Source: Microbacterium hatanonis
GTDB taxonomy: Bacteria > Actinomycetota > Actinomycetes > Actinomycetales > Microbacteriaceae
DNA length: 64,000 bases
Direction of reading: 5' to 3'
Assembly: GCF_008017415.1 (NCBI RefSeq)
Contig: NZ_VRSV01000001.1
Coordinates: 1,364,001-1,428,000, forward strand
This document shows, one piece after another, positions 18,281 through 27,976 of the stretch. Within the stretch, counting starts at the first letter, position 1; the number at the start of each line of letters is the position of its first letter. The notes under the pieces were generated by a model. It saw only the letters and a list, made by a program, of their open reading frames with translations, ran no database searches and was not told where the DNA came from. The position numbers and the translations under genes are program-made.

Positions 18281-19495
18281 TCACCCGAACACGACCTCAG
18301 CTGCACCGTCCTGCAGGCTGACGGTCACCGACGATCGCTCCAAACCGTCGCGTGGGCTCGTCACCTTGAGCGCGCGCTCGTCACCATCGCTGTCGATGAC
18401 GGTCACCGCCGCGAGCCCGTCACGGCCCATCTGCAGAGGAAAGGAAACTGTGGCATCTCCGACACCGTTCAGCGTGAGCCGCTTGTCTGAATGCTTCTCA
18501 AGCCGTGTGAAGCCCTCGGCGCCGTCTAAGTCGACCCGCCACCCGAAGATCTCGAAGTGCTTGTCGGCGGTTTCATACACGAACGTACCGGGCGCCGGGT
18601 CAGCCTCGATCAGCGCGGTGCGCATGAGGGGAAGCCATTCGCCGAATGCGCGGTTGAACGTCTGCCAGTCGTGACCGTACCCCTCATATCGCGTGTAGTG
18701 GTGCTCGATGCCGAGCTCCAGAAGGCGGGAGTGCATTGCCTCGGCCGCCGCGGAGATGAACGTCGACTCCGGCGCGCCGGTGTCGCCGGCGTAGAGCGCG
18801 ATATCGGTGTTCACGAGGTTCGCGGCGAGGTCTGGCCCATTCATGCGTCGCCAGCGAAGCTCTTGCTGATCGGGGTCGCCCCAGATCAGTCCGGCGACGA
18901 ACTTTCCGTCGTTTCGCCACTCGCTTTCGGGTTGCAGGATGTCGATGTCGCCGGAGAAGCTGGCGGTCGCGCAGAACAAGTCTGGGCGGTAGGCCGCGTA
19001 GCGCAGAGCTGCTCCTCCCATCGACAGTCCCGCGATGGCCCGGCCGGACCGGTCGTCAATGGTGCGGAAGGTGGCGTCGACCCACGGAATGAGTTGGTCC
19101 AGGTGGTAGGTCGCCCATTGTGGTGGGCCGTAGGATCCGGCGTTGTACCAGTCGCTGTAGCCACCTGCGAAGCCGCCGTCCGGCATGACCACGATGAGCT
19201 CGTCACCTTCCGTGAGCTCTTCGGTACGGCCGCCTGCATCCGGTGTTGTCCAGGCGGTGTAGTTTTCGGTGCCACCGTGGAGAAGGTAGAGGACCGGATA
19301 GCGTCGGTCGGCGTGGTTACCGTAGTTGGCGGGGAGAAGGACTCTCACCTTCGTCTCGCCACTCGGATTCGCGCCGAGCGGGAAGTCGACGGGCGTCGCG
19401 AGCGCCTTCGTCTGAAGCGTGATCTCCCGCAGACGCGGGCTGAGCTCCTCTGCACCGACAAGAGTCAGGGCGGTTGTCTGGTCCATTTTCAGCAC
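18281..19495 (-). CDS. Alpha/beta-hydrolase esterase (enterochelin-esterase/esterase D-like)
   Basis: A 404-residue serine esterase with no signal peptide. Residues ~45-300 form the alpha/beta hydrolase fold: RRYPVLYLLHGGTENYTAW supplies the oxyanion strand, GRAIAGLSMGGAALRYA carries the nucleophile Ser158, and GYGHDWQTFNRAF the catalytic His. This is the fold of feruloyl, acetyl-xylan and enterochelin esterases. The last ~100 residues form an extra beta-rich domain. It is the last gene of the GH2-GH1-MFS-Gfo-SDR operon; only 6 bases separate it from the SDR stop. Probably removes acyl groups from imported glycosides. Start taken as GTG; an ATG three codons later is equally possible. Confidence 0.88.
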   Translation of the reverse strand: MLKMDQTTALTLVGAEELSPRLREITLQTKALATPVDFPLGANPSGETKVRVLLPANYGNHADRRYPVLYLLHGGTENYTAWTTPDAGGRTEELTEGDELIVVMPDGGFAGGYSDWYNAGSYGPPQWATYHLDQLIPWVDATFRTIDDRSGRAIAGLSMGGAALRYAAYRPDLFCATASFSGDIDILQPESEWRNDGKFVAGLIWGDPDQQELRWRRMNGPDLAANLVNTDIALYAGDTGAPESTFISAAAEAMHSRLLELGIEHHYTRYEGYGHDWQTFNRAFGEWLPLMRTALIEADPAPGTFVYETADKHFEIFGWRVDLDGAEGFTRLEKHSDKRLTLNGVGDATVSFPLQMGRDGLAAVTVIDSDGDERALKVTSPRDGLERSSVTVSLQDGAAEVVFG

Positions 19496-19501
19496 CCGCT
19501 T

Positions 19502-20317
19502 TCAGGCTGCCGGTTCGGTCTTCAAGAGGTCCCCCATTTGCTTCGCGATGAGCGTGGTTGCGAACTTGGGGTTCAGTCGCGCCAGACGGTCCATTGCGGC
19601 TGCGTCGGGCCCGATCGTGGCCCGGAAGCGGTCCTTGCGGATCGCGTCCACGATGACCCGGCCGGCTTCCTGCGGGCTTGTTGTCTTGTGCGTGCTCTTG
19701 GTTGAGGAAGCATCGCCGCCTAGGTCAACGCCGGAGTTGGCTGCGATTCCTGTGCTGATAGCGCCGGGGAAGACGACAGTGACGTGAACGTTGGTGTCAA
19801 GCAGCTCTGCGTAGAGCGCTTCGGTGAGCAGCTTGACGGCGGCCTTGGAAGCACCGTAGACCGCCTGACCTGGCACGGGCGCGTACGACCCCATGCTCGC
19901 GACATTGAGAAGGGACGCTTCCGGGCGGGCCATGAGGTGAGGCAAGAAGGCCTTGCAGACGTTGATGACACCCCAGAAGTTCACATTCATCACCTTCTCG
20001 ATTTCGGAGAACGGCAGATCGGCGACCTTGACGAACTTCTGGATGACGCCGGCGATGTTCGCGACCCCGTCGACCTGTCCGTGAGCGCTTAAGACTTCGT
20101 CCGGAAGAGCAGCCACAGCGGCGCGGTCGGTGATGTTCACTGCATGCGCTGTGAATCGCCTTCCAGCCGATGCCAACCCGGCTGTCGCCTCTAGACCCTC
20201 TTGGTTCAGGTCCACGCCCGCGACCGATGCGCCGTTGGCCAGCAGTCGAAGTGCGACCTCGCGTCCGATGCCGTTGCCAGCGCCCGTGACGACGAAAACC
20301 TTGCCTGAGATGTTCAT
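19502..20317 (-). CDS. SDR family NAD(P)-dependent oxidoreductase
   Basis: A 271-residue classical short-chain dehydrogenase. It has the cofactor loop VTGAGNGIGREVALRLL at the N-terminus, an NIAG motif (DGVANIAGVIQKF), catalytic Ser in LLNVASMGSY and the YGASKAAVK Tyr-Lys pair, and VTVVFPGAISTGI after it. The ATG at 20,317 is preceded by aaggaac. The substrate is unknown; in this operon, between a Gfo/Idh/MocA dehydrogenase and an esterase, it is likely to oxidise a released sugar or aglycone. Confidence 0.92.
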   Translation of the reverse strand: MNISGKVFVVTGAGNGIGREVALRLLANGASVAGVDLNQEGLEATAGLASAGRRFTAHAVNITDRAAVAALPDEVLSAHGQVDGVANIAGVIQKFVKVADLPFSEIEKVMNVNFWGVINVCKAFLPHLMARPEASLLNVASMGSYAPVPGQAVYGASKAAVKLLTEALYAELLDTNVHVTVVFPGAISTGIAANSGVDLGGDASSTKSTHKTTSPQEAGRVIVDAIRKDRFRATIGPDAAAMDRLARLNPKFATTLIAKQMGDLLKTEPAA

Positions 20318-20354
20318 GTAGTTCCTTGATGTGTCTATGTGCTCCCGCTCGGCG

Positions 20355-21356
20355 TCAGCGCGAGCTGGATGAGATGTCGGTGAGGATGCGATCGAGCGTG
20401 CGGGTGACGGAAATGGTTGTTTCAGCGTTGTGCCATGGATGTTCCAGCTGTCCGGATGCAACGGCGTCGGCGACTGCGCGGAGCATGGGGCCGTACCCAT
20501 TTCCGCTCCGGGGATGATGCAGGTGTTCGGGCGATTGAAAGATGCGCTCCGCGGAGCCGGCGTGGAAATACGCATCGGACCCTGCCCAGAACATGGACTC
20601 GAGGGTGACCCAGCCTCTCGCTCCGCTGACGGCTGCCGAGAGGTCGAGGAACTCCGTCCCTGACCAAGCGATCTGGGCGAACCCTCCCTCGTTCTGTTCG
20701 AGTGTGGCGTGTCCGGAGAGGTCCACGCCCTCGGAGATCACCCCTTGAGCACGAACGATGTGCGGGGTTCCGAGGAACCAGTGCGCGAGTGTCACAGGGT
20801 AGATGCCGCGGTCGCGGAGTACGCTGCCTGCGTCCTCCGGCCGAGCCTTGCCAGGGCGCGCATGGAATGGGGTGCCGAATCCTGCACGAACGCTGCTGAT
20901 CTCCCCGAGCTCACCGCGCTGAACGCGATCGAGGACTTCGACGTGCAATGGGTTGAATCGCATCCACATCGCTTCCATGAGGAACCGTCCGGCTGCCCGG
21001 GCGCGGGAGAACAGCTTCTCGGCGTCGCTTGCGGATGTGCTTATCGGCTTCTCAATGAGAACGTGCTTGCCCGCGTCAATGGCTTCGAGGGCAATAGCAG
21101 TGTGCGTGTGAGCGGGCGTCGCAACGTAAACAATGTCAATGTCGTCACGCGCGAGAATGCTGGAGAGATCGCCTGACGACACCGCGATTCGATGCTTCCG
21201 GGCGAACTCCACCGCTCGGTCGGACGAACGTCCCCACACCGCAATGGTCTCGGCGCCGGTACTACGGAGATCCGAGATCACGCGGTGGGAGATGTCGCCC
21301 GTCCCAATGCACCCCCATCTAAGCAAGCGTGTGGCGCTTCTCTTTGATGGGTGCAA
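20355..21356 (-). CDS. Gfo/Idh/MocA family oxidoreductase
   Basis: NAD(P)-dependent sugar or polyol dehydrogenase of 333 residues. The Rossmann N-terminus reads LRWGCIGTGDISHRVISDL; IDIVYVATPAHTHTAIALEAIDAGKHVLIEKPIS contains the family EKP motif with the conserved lysine. Residues ~125-330 form the C-terminal beta-sheet substrate domain; DRGIYPVTLAHWFLG holds the usual G-x-Y/H region. The ATG at 21,356 overlaps the MFS gene by 38 bases; a TTG at 21,326, overlapping by 8, is an alternative. Fits deoxygenation-free sugar catabolism with the neighbouring glycosidases. Confidence 0.9.
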   Translation of the reverse strand: MHPSKRSATRLLRWGCIGTGDISHRVISDLRSTGAETIAVWGRSSDRAVEFARKHRIAVSSGDLSSILARDDIDIVYVATPAHTHTAIALEAIDAGKHVLIEKPISTSASDAEKLFSRARAAGRFLMEAMWMRFNPLHVEVLDRVQRGELGEISSVRAGFGTPFHARPGKARPEDAGSVLRDRGIYPVTLAHWFLGTPHIVRAQGVISEGVDLSGHATLEQNEGGFAQIAWSGTEFLDLSAAVSGARGWVTLESMFWAGSDAYFHAGSAERIFQSPEHLHHPRSGNGYGPMLRAVADAVASGQLEHPWHNAETTISVTRTLDRILTDISSSSR

Positions 21357-22758
21357 TGGTCAGCGTCGCCAACGCGACAAGCACAAGCGCCGCCACCCAG
21401 ACGAACTGATACCCGCCCGTCACCGCGACAACAACGGCAGCGAGTGCCGGGGCAAGGGCCTGCCCGAGGTTCATCGCGACCGTGGCCAGACCAAGGTCAC
21501 GTCCGGCTCGGGCGGGGTCGGGCAGAAAGTCGATAAACATCGCGTTGTCGACGGGAATGTAAATGCCGAATGCTGCGCCGGTGATGATGACCTGGATGAA
21601 CAGCGCCGGCAGCGTTGGGGAGATGAGCGGGATAGAGAGAGATATCGCCATGAGGATGGATGCGACGACCACGAACGGCTTGCGACGTCCGATCCGGTCG
21701 GAGAGCCGGCCAGATACCGCGACAGCAATGAGCGTGGTGGGGATTCCGCACAAGCCCAGCAGCGGCACGGTGGCGGAGGCTTGCGTCGCGCTCAGGGCCG
21801 GCGATATGTAGCTCTGCAGCATGTAGAGGCTCAGAACCGTCGTGGTGCTGTACCCGAAGAAGAACAGGGCTCGGGAGATCCACAGCCAGCGGTAGTTCGG
21901 CGCCTTCAACGCGCTGGCGTATCCGCGGAGGAACGGCTTCCACGCGAACTTGTCCCGTTCGAGTTCGACGGAACTCTCGTCCCGGTTTCTCGTCACGAAC
22001 AGAACGGCCGCGATCACCACGACGAGAGCCAGGATCAGGTAGAAATCCAACCCGATCAGACCGAACAAGGCACCCGCGCCGATTCCACCGATCAGGCCAC
22101 CGATGATCGATCCCATGCTCGTCCAGGACGTCACCCGCCCTCGACGGTCACGCGGCACACGATCCGCGACCGTGGCCTGGAGTGGATTGGAAGCGACGTT
22201 GAACGCGAGCTCCGTCAGGGTCCAGAGCACGACGAGGACCGCCACCGACGGAGCGAAGCGTACTGCGACAAGTAGAACTGCGCCGACCAGCGCCGCGTAC
22301 AGGATCCACGGGGCACGTCGTCCAGCCTTGGAGCGAGTTCGGTCGGACATGACGCCGATGACCGGCTGAAGGATCATGACGACGATTGCGCTGGTTGTTG
22401 TGACTAACGCCAGGCCCGCTGCGCGGGACGCCTCGAAGTCAGAGAGAAGCGCAAGCTGTCGGGTCTGCTCCGCGGTGGGCTGAATGTCACCGGCAGCGAC
22501 CGCTCTTCCCAGCTCGGTGAGCGCCTGGAGGTCCACTCCGGCGTCCGGACCGAAGAAGAATTGACCGAACTGAAGAATCTGGACCTGGTTGGGCATCAGA
22601 ATGCCCTGTGAGGACGTCCAGATAGCAGCGATAGCGATAGCAAGGAACAGGTACCCGCGAATGTAGCGAGAGAGCCGCTTCTTGGAGTCGTAGTGGACCG
22701 CGATAGCGGACGTCCAGCGCTCGTCCTCGCTTTCCTGCTTGACGATGGGATCGGTCAT
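21319..22758 (-). CDS. MFS transporter (glycoside-proton symporter-like)
   Basis: A 479-residue inner-membrane transporter with about twelve hydrophobic segments. The cytosolic loop after helix 2-3 reads GVMSDRTRSKAGRRAPWILYA, the D-R-T-x-S-x-x-G-R-R/RP signature of the glycoside-pentoside-hexuronide and SLC45 groups, and GRLSDRIGRRKPF repeats it in the second half. A long first periplasmic loop (about residues 50-105) is unusual. The ATG at 22,758 is preferred over one six codons upstream because gggag precedes it. Operon position between a Gfo-type dehydrogenase and a GH1 enzyme suggests uptake of the glycoside substrate. Confidence 0.9.
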   Translation of the reverse strand: MTDPIVKQESEDERWTSAIAVHYDSKKRLSRYIRGYLFLAIAIAAIWTSSQGILMPNQVQILQFGQFFFGPDAGVDLQALTELGRAVAAGDIQPTAEQTRQLALLSDFEASRAAGLALVTTTSAIVVMILQPVIGVMSDRTRSKAGRRAPWILYAALVGAVLLVAVRFAPSVAVLVVLWTLTELAFNVASNPLQATVADRVPRDRRGRVTSWTSMGSIIGGLIGGIGAGALFGLIGLDFYLILALVVVIAAVLFVTRNRDESSVELERDKFAWKPFLRGYASALKAPNYRWLWISRALFFFGYSTTTVLSLYMLQSYISPALSATQASATVPLLGLCGIPTTLIAVAVSGRLSDRIGRRKPFVVVASILMAISLSIPLISPTLPALFIQVIITGAAFGIYIPVDNAMFIDFLPDPARAGRDLGLATVAMNLGQALAPALAAVVVAVTGGYQFVWVAALVLVALATLTIAPIKEKRHTLA

Positions 22759-22841
22759 GCCGGGCTCCCATTCCAAAATATCGCAGCTTTCATTTCAAAC
22801 CTCCTTGTTTGGTACCGAACGGCAACGCAGCGGGTGCTTCG

Positions 22842-24116
22842 TTATCCTGCGTGCGGGATTGAATTTCTGAGTAGGGCGAGTCGGTTTCCGCGCGCCACGT
22901 CACCGAGCCAGGCGAGGCTGGGCTTCGGTGTTCGAACGAACGTGTCGCGGTCGACAGCGATCAGGCCGAAGGTCGGAGCCCAGTGTCCCCATTCGAAGTT
23001 GTCGAGCAGACTCCAGTGCAGGTAGCCGCGAACATCGATACCGTCGGCGATGGTTTCCGCCAGGCCGCGCAATGCCAGGTCGGTGTAGCGAACACGTTGC
23101 GCGTCATCAGCGGTCGCGATTCCGTTCTCAGTGACGATGACGGTCACACCCTCCGACACCTCCCACGCGTGGCGGACCGCCATCGCGAGCGAGTCTGGTC
23201 GGAACGCCGTTCCGACCAGCGTGTTGTCGGGATGCGCCGGGTGCGGGACGAGTCCGTTGGCGTCGACCTGCTGACTCGAGTACGCCTGGACTCCGACGAA
23301 GTCGTCGCCCCGGGCACCCTCCCAATAGACGTCCTCCTTGCCGTAGCGGATCTGCTTCAGCTTCTCCTCCCCTCCCGGAGCTGCCGTCAAGGCGCCCGCG
23401 GCGATGGTCCAGCCCACCTTCGCCTTCGTCTGTGCACGCACGATCTCGCGCGCTGCGTGGTGGATGTCCACGAAGGTGCGACCGATCTCGGGGTCGGCGT
23501 CCTGCAGAAACGCGCCATGCTGCTTCTTCTCGAGCTTCGTCTCCCCGCCGCCCTCGCGCTCGGTGTCGCTATCGACAGTCGGGCTCTGCCACTGACCGCC
23601 CTGGGTCTCGGACATGCGGCGCATCGCCGTCATGATGGCCGCCTGCATGTTCGGCTCGTTCATCGTCGCTACCCACTCGACGCCGTCGAGGATCGTCGTG
23701 GCCTCGGTCACGAAGCTCAGGAAGCGTTCCTTGGCCCTGGGCGAGGTCCAGCCGCCGTCGTTCGCGAACCATCGGGGAGTCGTAAAGTGCTGCAGGGTCA
23801 CGAAGGGCACGACTCCCCGTGAGAAGCAGTACTCAATCACCCGGCGGTAGTGGGCGAGCTCGGCGCGCGAGAAGCGCCCCTCCACAGGTTCGATGCGGGA
23901 CCATTCAAGGCTGAAGCGGTAGGTCGTGAGCCCCGCATCGGCGAGAAGGTCGATGTCCTCGCGGAAACGGTGGTAGCTGTCAACGGCATCGCCCGAGAGT
24001 TCCATGCCGGGAAAGGTCAGCTCACGCTCCCACCAGTCACTGTTGACGTTATTGCCTTCGATCTGGTGTCCGGCGGTGGCAGCTCCCCAGAGGAAGCCGG
24101 TGGGAAAATTCGTCAT
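22842..24116 (-). CDS. GH1 family beta-glycosidase
   Basis: Retaining beta-glucosidase or beta-galactosidase of 424 residues, without signal peptide, so acting on imported sugar. It starts MTNFPTGFLWGAATAGHQIEG, the GH1 N-terminal signature. The acid/base is E154 in TMNEPN and the nucleophile is E330 in VIVTENGIA. WSLLDNFEWGHWAPTFGLIAVD near the end forms the aglycone/sugar site. An agaagga site precedes the ATG. Compared with typical GH1 enzymes (~450) it is slightly short, and residues ~165-215 contain a Lys/Glu-rich insertion. It sits between GH2 and MFS in the operon. Confidence 0.94.
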   Translation of the reverse strand: MTNFPTGFLWGAATAGHQIEGNNVNSDWWERELTFPGMELSGDAVDSYHRFREDIDLLADAGLTTYRFSLEWSRIEPVEGRFSRAELAHYRRVIEYCFSRGVVPFVTLQHFTTPRWFANDGGWTSPRAKERFLSFVTEATTILDGVEWVATMNEPNMQAAIMTAMRRMSETQGGQWQSPTVDSDTEREGGGETKLEKKQHGAFLQDADPEIGRTFVDIHHAAREIVRAQTKAKVGWTIAAGALTAAPGGEEKLKQIRYGKEDVYWEGARGDDFVGVQAYSSQQVDANGLVPHPAHPDNTLVGTAFRPDSLAMAVRHAWEVSEGVTVIVTENGIATADDAQRVRYTDLALRGLAETIADGIDVRGYLHWSLLDNFEWGHWAPTFGLIAVDRDTFVRTPKPSLAWLGDVARGNRLALLRNSIPHAG

Positions 24117-24182
24117 TGATAGTCCTTCTTTCATTCGGCGAGTCGGTGCGTTCTCAACGGAGACGCCAGCGACTCAGTAAGT

Positions 24183-26402
24183 TCAAACTCGAGAGATCTG
24201 ATTCAGAGCGGCGTTGAGCGCCGAGACCTGTTCCCTAGACACTGACCCCGGCGCCTGCTGCAGAACGGCCTGGAAGGTCATCCGGCTGAGCACATACTGG
24301 GCCACCTCCGTGGTCATCATGTTCTCGGCAACATGACTTGCACCGCCCGCCATCCGAGACATGAGCTGCTCGATCAGCGCAGCGCCTCCAGGAGACTGCT
24401 TGATGTCTCCGAGCGTGTCCCGGATTGAGTAGAAACCGTCTGGGGCCGGAAGCTCGTCCGCCTCGAACCAGTTCGTCACTTCCGCGACTTCCATCGAGTA
24501 CTGCTCGTTCGGCGTCGCGACGCGACGAATCCGGATCGAATCGGAGGTGTCCCCGGCACGTGCGACCAGTTCGTGATCGCCCGAGAGCGGCACAGGAAAG
24601 CGGAAGACCCGCGTCCCCGACTGCTGACCGACGAGCTGACCATCGCACCACAGCGAGACTTCGTCGTAGTTCGAATAGACGGTGACTTGCGTCACCTCCT
24701 CTGCTCGATCCTCGTATCGACGTCCAGCAATGTGGACGAACGGTTGCGTCGACCAGGCAGCCTTGTAGAGGTAGAACGCATCCTTCTTCAGCGAGCGGTC
24801 GAAGCTGACCAGACCTTTCTGGTTCCGTCCTGGAAACTCGCCTTCGTTGCGGCCATCCACACCGAAGTCCGCGAGGTTCCAGACGTGGGTAGCCCAGAGC
24901 CAAGGACGCTCCGCGATGATTGTGAGCATGTGCTCGTGATAGGCCGCTTGGAACTGCTCTGAGTAATCGCCTCGCACCGGGTTCGCTGTCTGAAAGCGCG
25001 GGTTCGCGTCCGCGCCGTATTCGGAGATGCCGACGGCTACTCCGGGATGCTCAGCACGGAACTCGTCGAGCCACTTCTCGTTGTCACTGAAGTCTCCGAC
25101 GTACCAGCCGTAGTAGATGTTGTAGCTCATCACGTCGGTGACCGTCGCGAGAGGGTCGGAGGGATCGAGCACGAACACGTTCGCAATGGCCGTCAAACGA
25201 GTGGGGTCGAGGCGATGCGCGAGCGCGTTGAGCTCCTGGTGCGCGGTCAGGATCTCGGGCGTATTGCGGGTGATCGTGATCTCGTTCGACAGGCCCCAAC
25301 ACACGATGCTGGCGTGATGACGGTTCTGAACGATGAGGTCGGTCAGCTGTCGTTCTGCGTCCGATTTTCCAAGGGGCAGGAAGTCGGAGATCTGCGGGAT
25401 CTCCGCCCACACCACAATGCCGGCCTCATCGCATCGGTCGTAGAAGCCCTGATCGTGCTGGTAGTGCGCGAGTCGCACGGTCGTCGCGCCGAGTTCACGC
25501 AGAAGTTCGAGATCGGCGTCCATATGCTCGGCGGTGATCGCGTTGCCAACGCCCTCCCAGTCCTGGTGTCGGGACACACCACGAAGCGGATAGTCCTCGC
25601 CGTTCAGGATGAATCCCCGATCCGGGTCCACGGCGAACTCTCGGCATCCGAAACGCAAGGCGACGTCGTCGACGGCCTGTTCGCCGACGAGAAGTGTCGC
25701 CTCGAGCGAGTAGAGGTAGGGATCACGCACTCCATGCCAGCGGCGAACGCTCGCGATCTCGACGGATGCCGTGGCCACGCCTTTGGTGACGGGAGCGACG
25801 ACCTCCCCGACGCCATGGATGAAAAAGTGGACGGCGTCGCCGCCGGACACCTGCGCGTTGAGCGTCACGCTGGCGTTCGCTCCGTCAAGATGCACAGTCG
25901 CCACCACCCCCGGACCACCCGAGTCGTCCAGTGCGAAATGTGCCCGGGGGACTTCGATGAGGTAGACGTCGCGATAGACACCGCCATAGAAGGTGAAGTC
26001 GGCACGCTGCGGATAGCTCGTCTCGTTCGGGCCGTTGTCGACGAGAACGACGAGGGTGTTCTGCGGGGCCACCACCTCCGAGAGGTCGACGCGGAACGTC
26101 GAGTACCCACCCTCGTGAGTGCCGACAAGTGTGCCGTTGAGGAACACGCGGGCGGACGAGTTTACGCCGCGGAACTCCAACCATCGTTGTTGGTCGTCAT
26201 CGGCAGCAGCGAATTGCTTGATGTACGAGGACACGCCGCGACGGTAGTCGTTGCCACCGTCAGTCCCGTCCTGAGCGTTCCAGGTGTGCGGAAGGGTCAC
26301 CGCCTCCCCACTGATACCGCCCGCGGACGAGGGATCGACTTCTTCCGGAACGAACGTCCAACCGTCGTTGAAAACCGTGGAGTGCCGGAGCCCGGGGGTC
26401 AT
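24183..26402 (-). CDS. GH2 family glycosidase (beta-galactosidase-like)
   Basis: The 739-residue cytoplasmic enzyme opens with the jelly-roll sugar-binding domain (about 1-165, with LPHTWNAQDGTDGG and DYRRGVSSY), then an immunoglobulin-like domain (~165-265) and the TIM barrel (~265-560). The barrel has GVSRHQDWEGVGNA, acid/base E374 in WGLSNEITI and nucleophile E461 in VGISEYGAD. Beyond ~570 an Ig-like domain and a helical C-terminal tail follow. Start chosen at 26,402, where aaggacgg lies upstream. First gene of the operon, divergent from the AraC regulator. The exact sugar (galactose, glucuronate or mannose) cannot be told. Confidence 0.92.
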   Translation of the reverse strand: MTPGLRHSTVFNDGWTFVPEEVDPSSAGGISGEAVTLPHTWNAQDGTDGGNDYRRGVSSYIKQFAAADDDQQRWLEFRGVNSSARVFLNGTLVGTHEGGYSTFRVDLSEVVAPQNTLVVLVDNGPNETSYPQRADFTFYGGVYRDVYLIEVPRAHFALDDSGGPGVVATVHLDGANASVTLNAQVSGGDAVHFFIHGVGEVVAPVTKGVATASVEIASVRRWHGVRDPYLYSLEATLLVGEQAVDDVALRFGCREFAVDPDRGFILNGEDYPLRGVSRHQDWEGVGNAITAEHMDADLELLRELGATTVRLAHYQHDQGFYDRCDEAGIVVWAEIPQISDFLPLGKSDAERQLTDLIVQNRHHASIVCWGLSNEITITRNTPEILTAHQELNALAHRLDPTRLTAIANVFVLDPSDPLATVTDVMSYNIYYGWYVGDFSDNEKWLDEFRAEHPGVAVGISEYGADANPRFQTANPVRGDYSEQFQAAYHEHMLTIIAERPWLWATHVWNLADFGVDGRNEGEFPGRNQKGLVSFDRSLKKDAFYLYKAAWSTQPFVHIAGRRYEDRAEEVTQVTVYSNYDEVSLWCDGQLVGQQSGTRVFRFPVPLSGDHELVARAGDTSDSIRIRRVATPNEQYSMEVAEVTNWFEADELPAPDGFYSIRDTLGDIKQSPGGAALIEQLMSRMAGGASHVAENMMTTEVAQYVLSRMTFQAVLQQAPGSVSREQVSALNAALNQISRV

Positions 26403-26512
26403 AGTCCGTCCTTTCGTGCAGCGCTGCCCGCTGTGTTTCATCGCACTAGAGTACGAACCAGAATCGGACGGAAATAGAATGAGATCGTGTTTCGTAGAAG
26501 AATGGAGACACC
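26403..26512. promoter_or_regulatory. Divergent promoter region, glycoside operon/araC-type gene
   Basis: The 110 bases between the GH2 and AraC-type genes must carry both promoters. The stretch gaatcggacggaaatagaat is locally AT-richer than its surroundings and is the best place for regulator binding. No certain -35/-10 boxes are assigned. Confidence 0.5.
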
Positions 26513-27709
26513 GTGGATGCACGCTCAGCGGAATTCGCCGCCCGCCAAGGCACCGTCGAAGCCGTGTTGGGCTGTCGCGTTCACGTCACGCGCGACCCGC
26601 TTGTGCTGTTCACACAGCTTGAAGACACACTGCGCGTTCACGACACGCTTCAGCACTACCTGACGGCGGAGCACCTCAGCGATTTAGTGCAACGCCTGCG
26701 TCACGACACCGTCTATGAGCTTCGCGATCGGCTGGGCGCCACGCTGAGTTTCTTCTGGGGCGACGACTCTCTCGTCGTGATCGGCCCCTATACCGATGCG
26801 TCGACCAACGAGTCTCAAGATCGCGAGACGTTGCGGTCGCTGGGCGCTTCCCCCTCGCTGAACACCCGATATCGCATCTGGCGGGCAGGCCTGCCCATCG
26901 TCGACTCAGAGTTTGTCATGCGGAGCGCAGCCGTTCTTCTCACTGGGTCCTTCTCGGGTCAGCTCGGCTTCGAACGAGTTGCCCTCGATGGCCCCACTGC
27001 GCCGTCAGCCCCGTCATCCCGTGGCGCGGCGGGATCGTATAGTGCCATTGCAGACCGGCACGCGAGCGAAGAGGCCTTCATGCGCGCCGTTTCGCGGGGC
27101 GACGATGTGAAAGCTCTAGCCGAACTGCGGCGCCTCAGCACCCTTCCCACTTCTTTCCCCTATCTGTCGATCCCGTACCTCGCTCCCACAATCCTGAGAA
27201 TCATGTGCCGCATCGCCGCGCAGCGCGGCGGCCTTGCTCCAACGACCATCGAGGCGGTGTCCCAGAGCTTCGCCCAGCGGCTGCATCGCGTGGGACTCAC
27301 GCCGGGACGGTCAGACCAGTACGCCGAAGTTGACCGAATGGTCCGTGAGTTCTGCACTCTCGTCCGACAACAGCGGGCCCTGCCCTATTCCCCTCTGGTG
27401 AGGAAGACTGTGTCGAGGCTGACATCGGACTTAGTTGGTCCTCCGACACAACCGGAACTCGCCTCTGACCTCAAGATCTCGTCGGAGCATCTGGGCCGCA
27501 GATTCAAGTCCGAGACAGGTCTCACGATCTCGCAGTTCCTCGCCCGCGAACGTATCTCAGCCGCCACAACTCTGCTCACCGAAACAGATGACCGAGTACG
27601 CGACATCGCGGCAGCGACAGGGTATCTCGATGCGAACTACTTCGTGAAAGTCTTTCGCTCCGTGACGGGGATGACGCCAACGGAGTACAGGCGCACATCC
27701 ATGCCGTGA
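26513..27709 (+). CDS. AraC-family transcriptional regulator
   Basis: A 398-residue regulator. The C-terminal ~95 residues form the double helix-turn-helix: PELASDLKISSEHLGRRFK as the first and RVRDIAAATGYLDANYFVK as the second, followed by FRSVTGMTPTEYRR, the family signature. The N-terminal 280 residues are a sensor region without a recognisable cupin; this long helical sensor type is common in regulators of sugar operons in Gram-positives. Start GTG with ggaga upstream. Divergent from the GH2-GH1-MFS operon, so it most likely activates that operon on sensing the glycoside or a product. Confidence 0.92.
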   Translation: MDARSAEFAARQGTVEAVLGCRVHVTRDPLVLFTQLEDTLRVHDTLQHYLTAEHLSDLVQRLRHDTVYELRDRLGATLSFFWGDDSLVVIGPYTDASTNESQDRETLRSLGASPSLNTRYRIWRAGLPIVDSEFVMRSAAVLLTGSFSGQLGFERVALDGPTAPSAPSSRGAAGSYSAIADRHASEEAFMRAVSRGDDVKALAELRRLSTLPTSFPYLSIPYLAPTILRIMCRIAAQRGGLAPTTIEAVSQSFAQRLHRVGLTPGRSDQYAEVDRMVREFCTLVRQQRALPYSPLVRKTVSRLTSDLVGPPTQPELASDLKISSEHLGRRFKSETGLTISQFLARERISAATTLLTETDDRVRDIAAATGYLDANYFVKVFRSVTGMTPTEYRRTSMP

Positions 27710-27976
27710 GCGTCAACGAAACGGCCCAACCACCGAATAGGAATGCGTCGTGACGGGGCGCTTGTACGTGGAGCAGGTGGAAGCCCGCACGCGATGCGTT
27801 GCGTTGCGATCAGCTTGATCGGACGTACGTTGGGGCCACTCACTGGCTGCCATGCGCACACACGACTCCTTGAATCGTTTGCGCGGCGATAGCGCTCGAT
27901 AGGCGCGCCCTCAGTAGGACGATTGTCGACGATCCGGCGCATGCTGCTCGGGCAGGGATCGGCCGTGACAGAGCGT

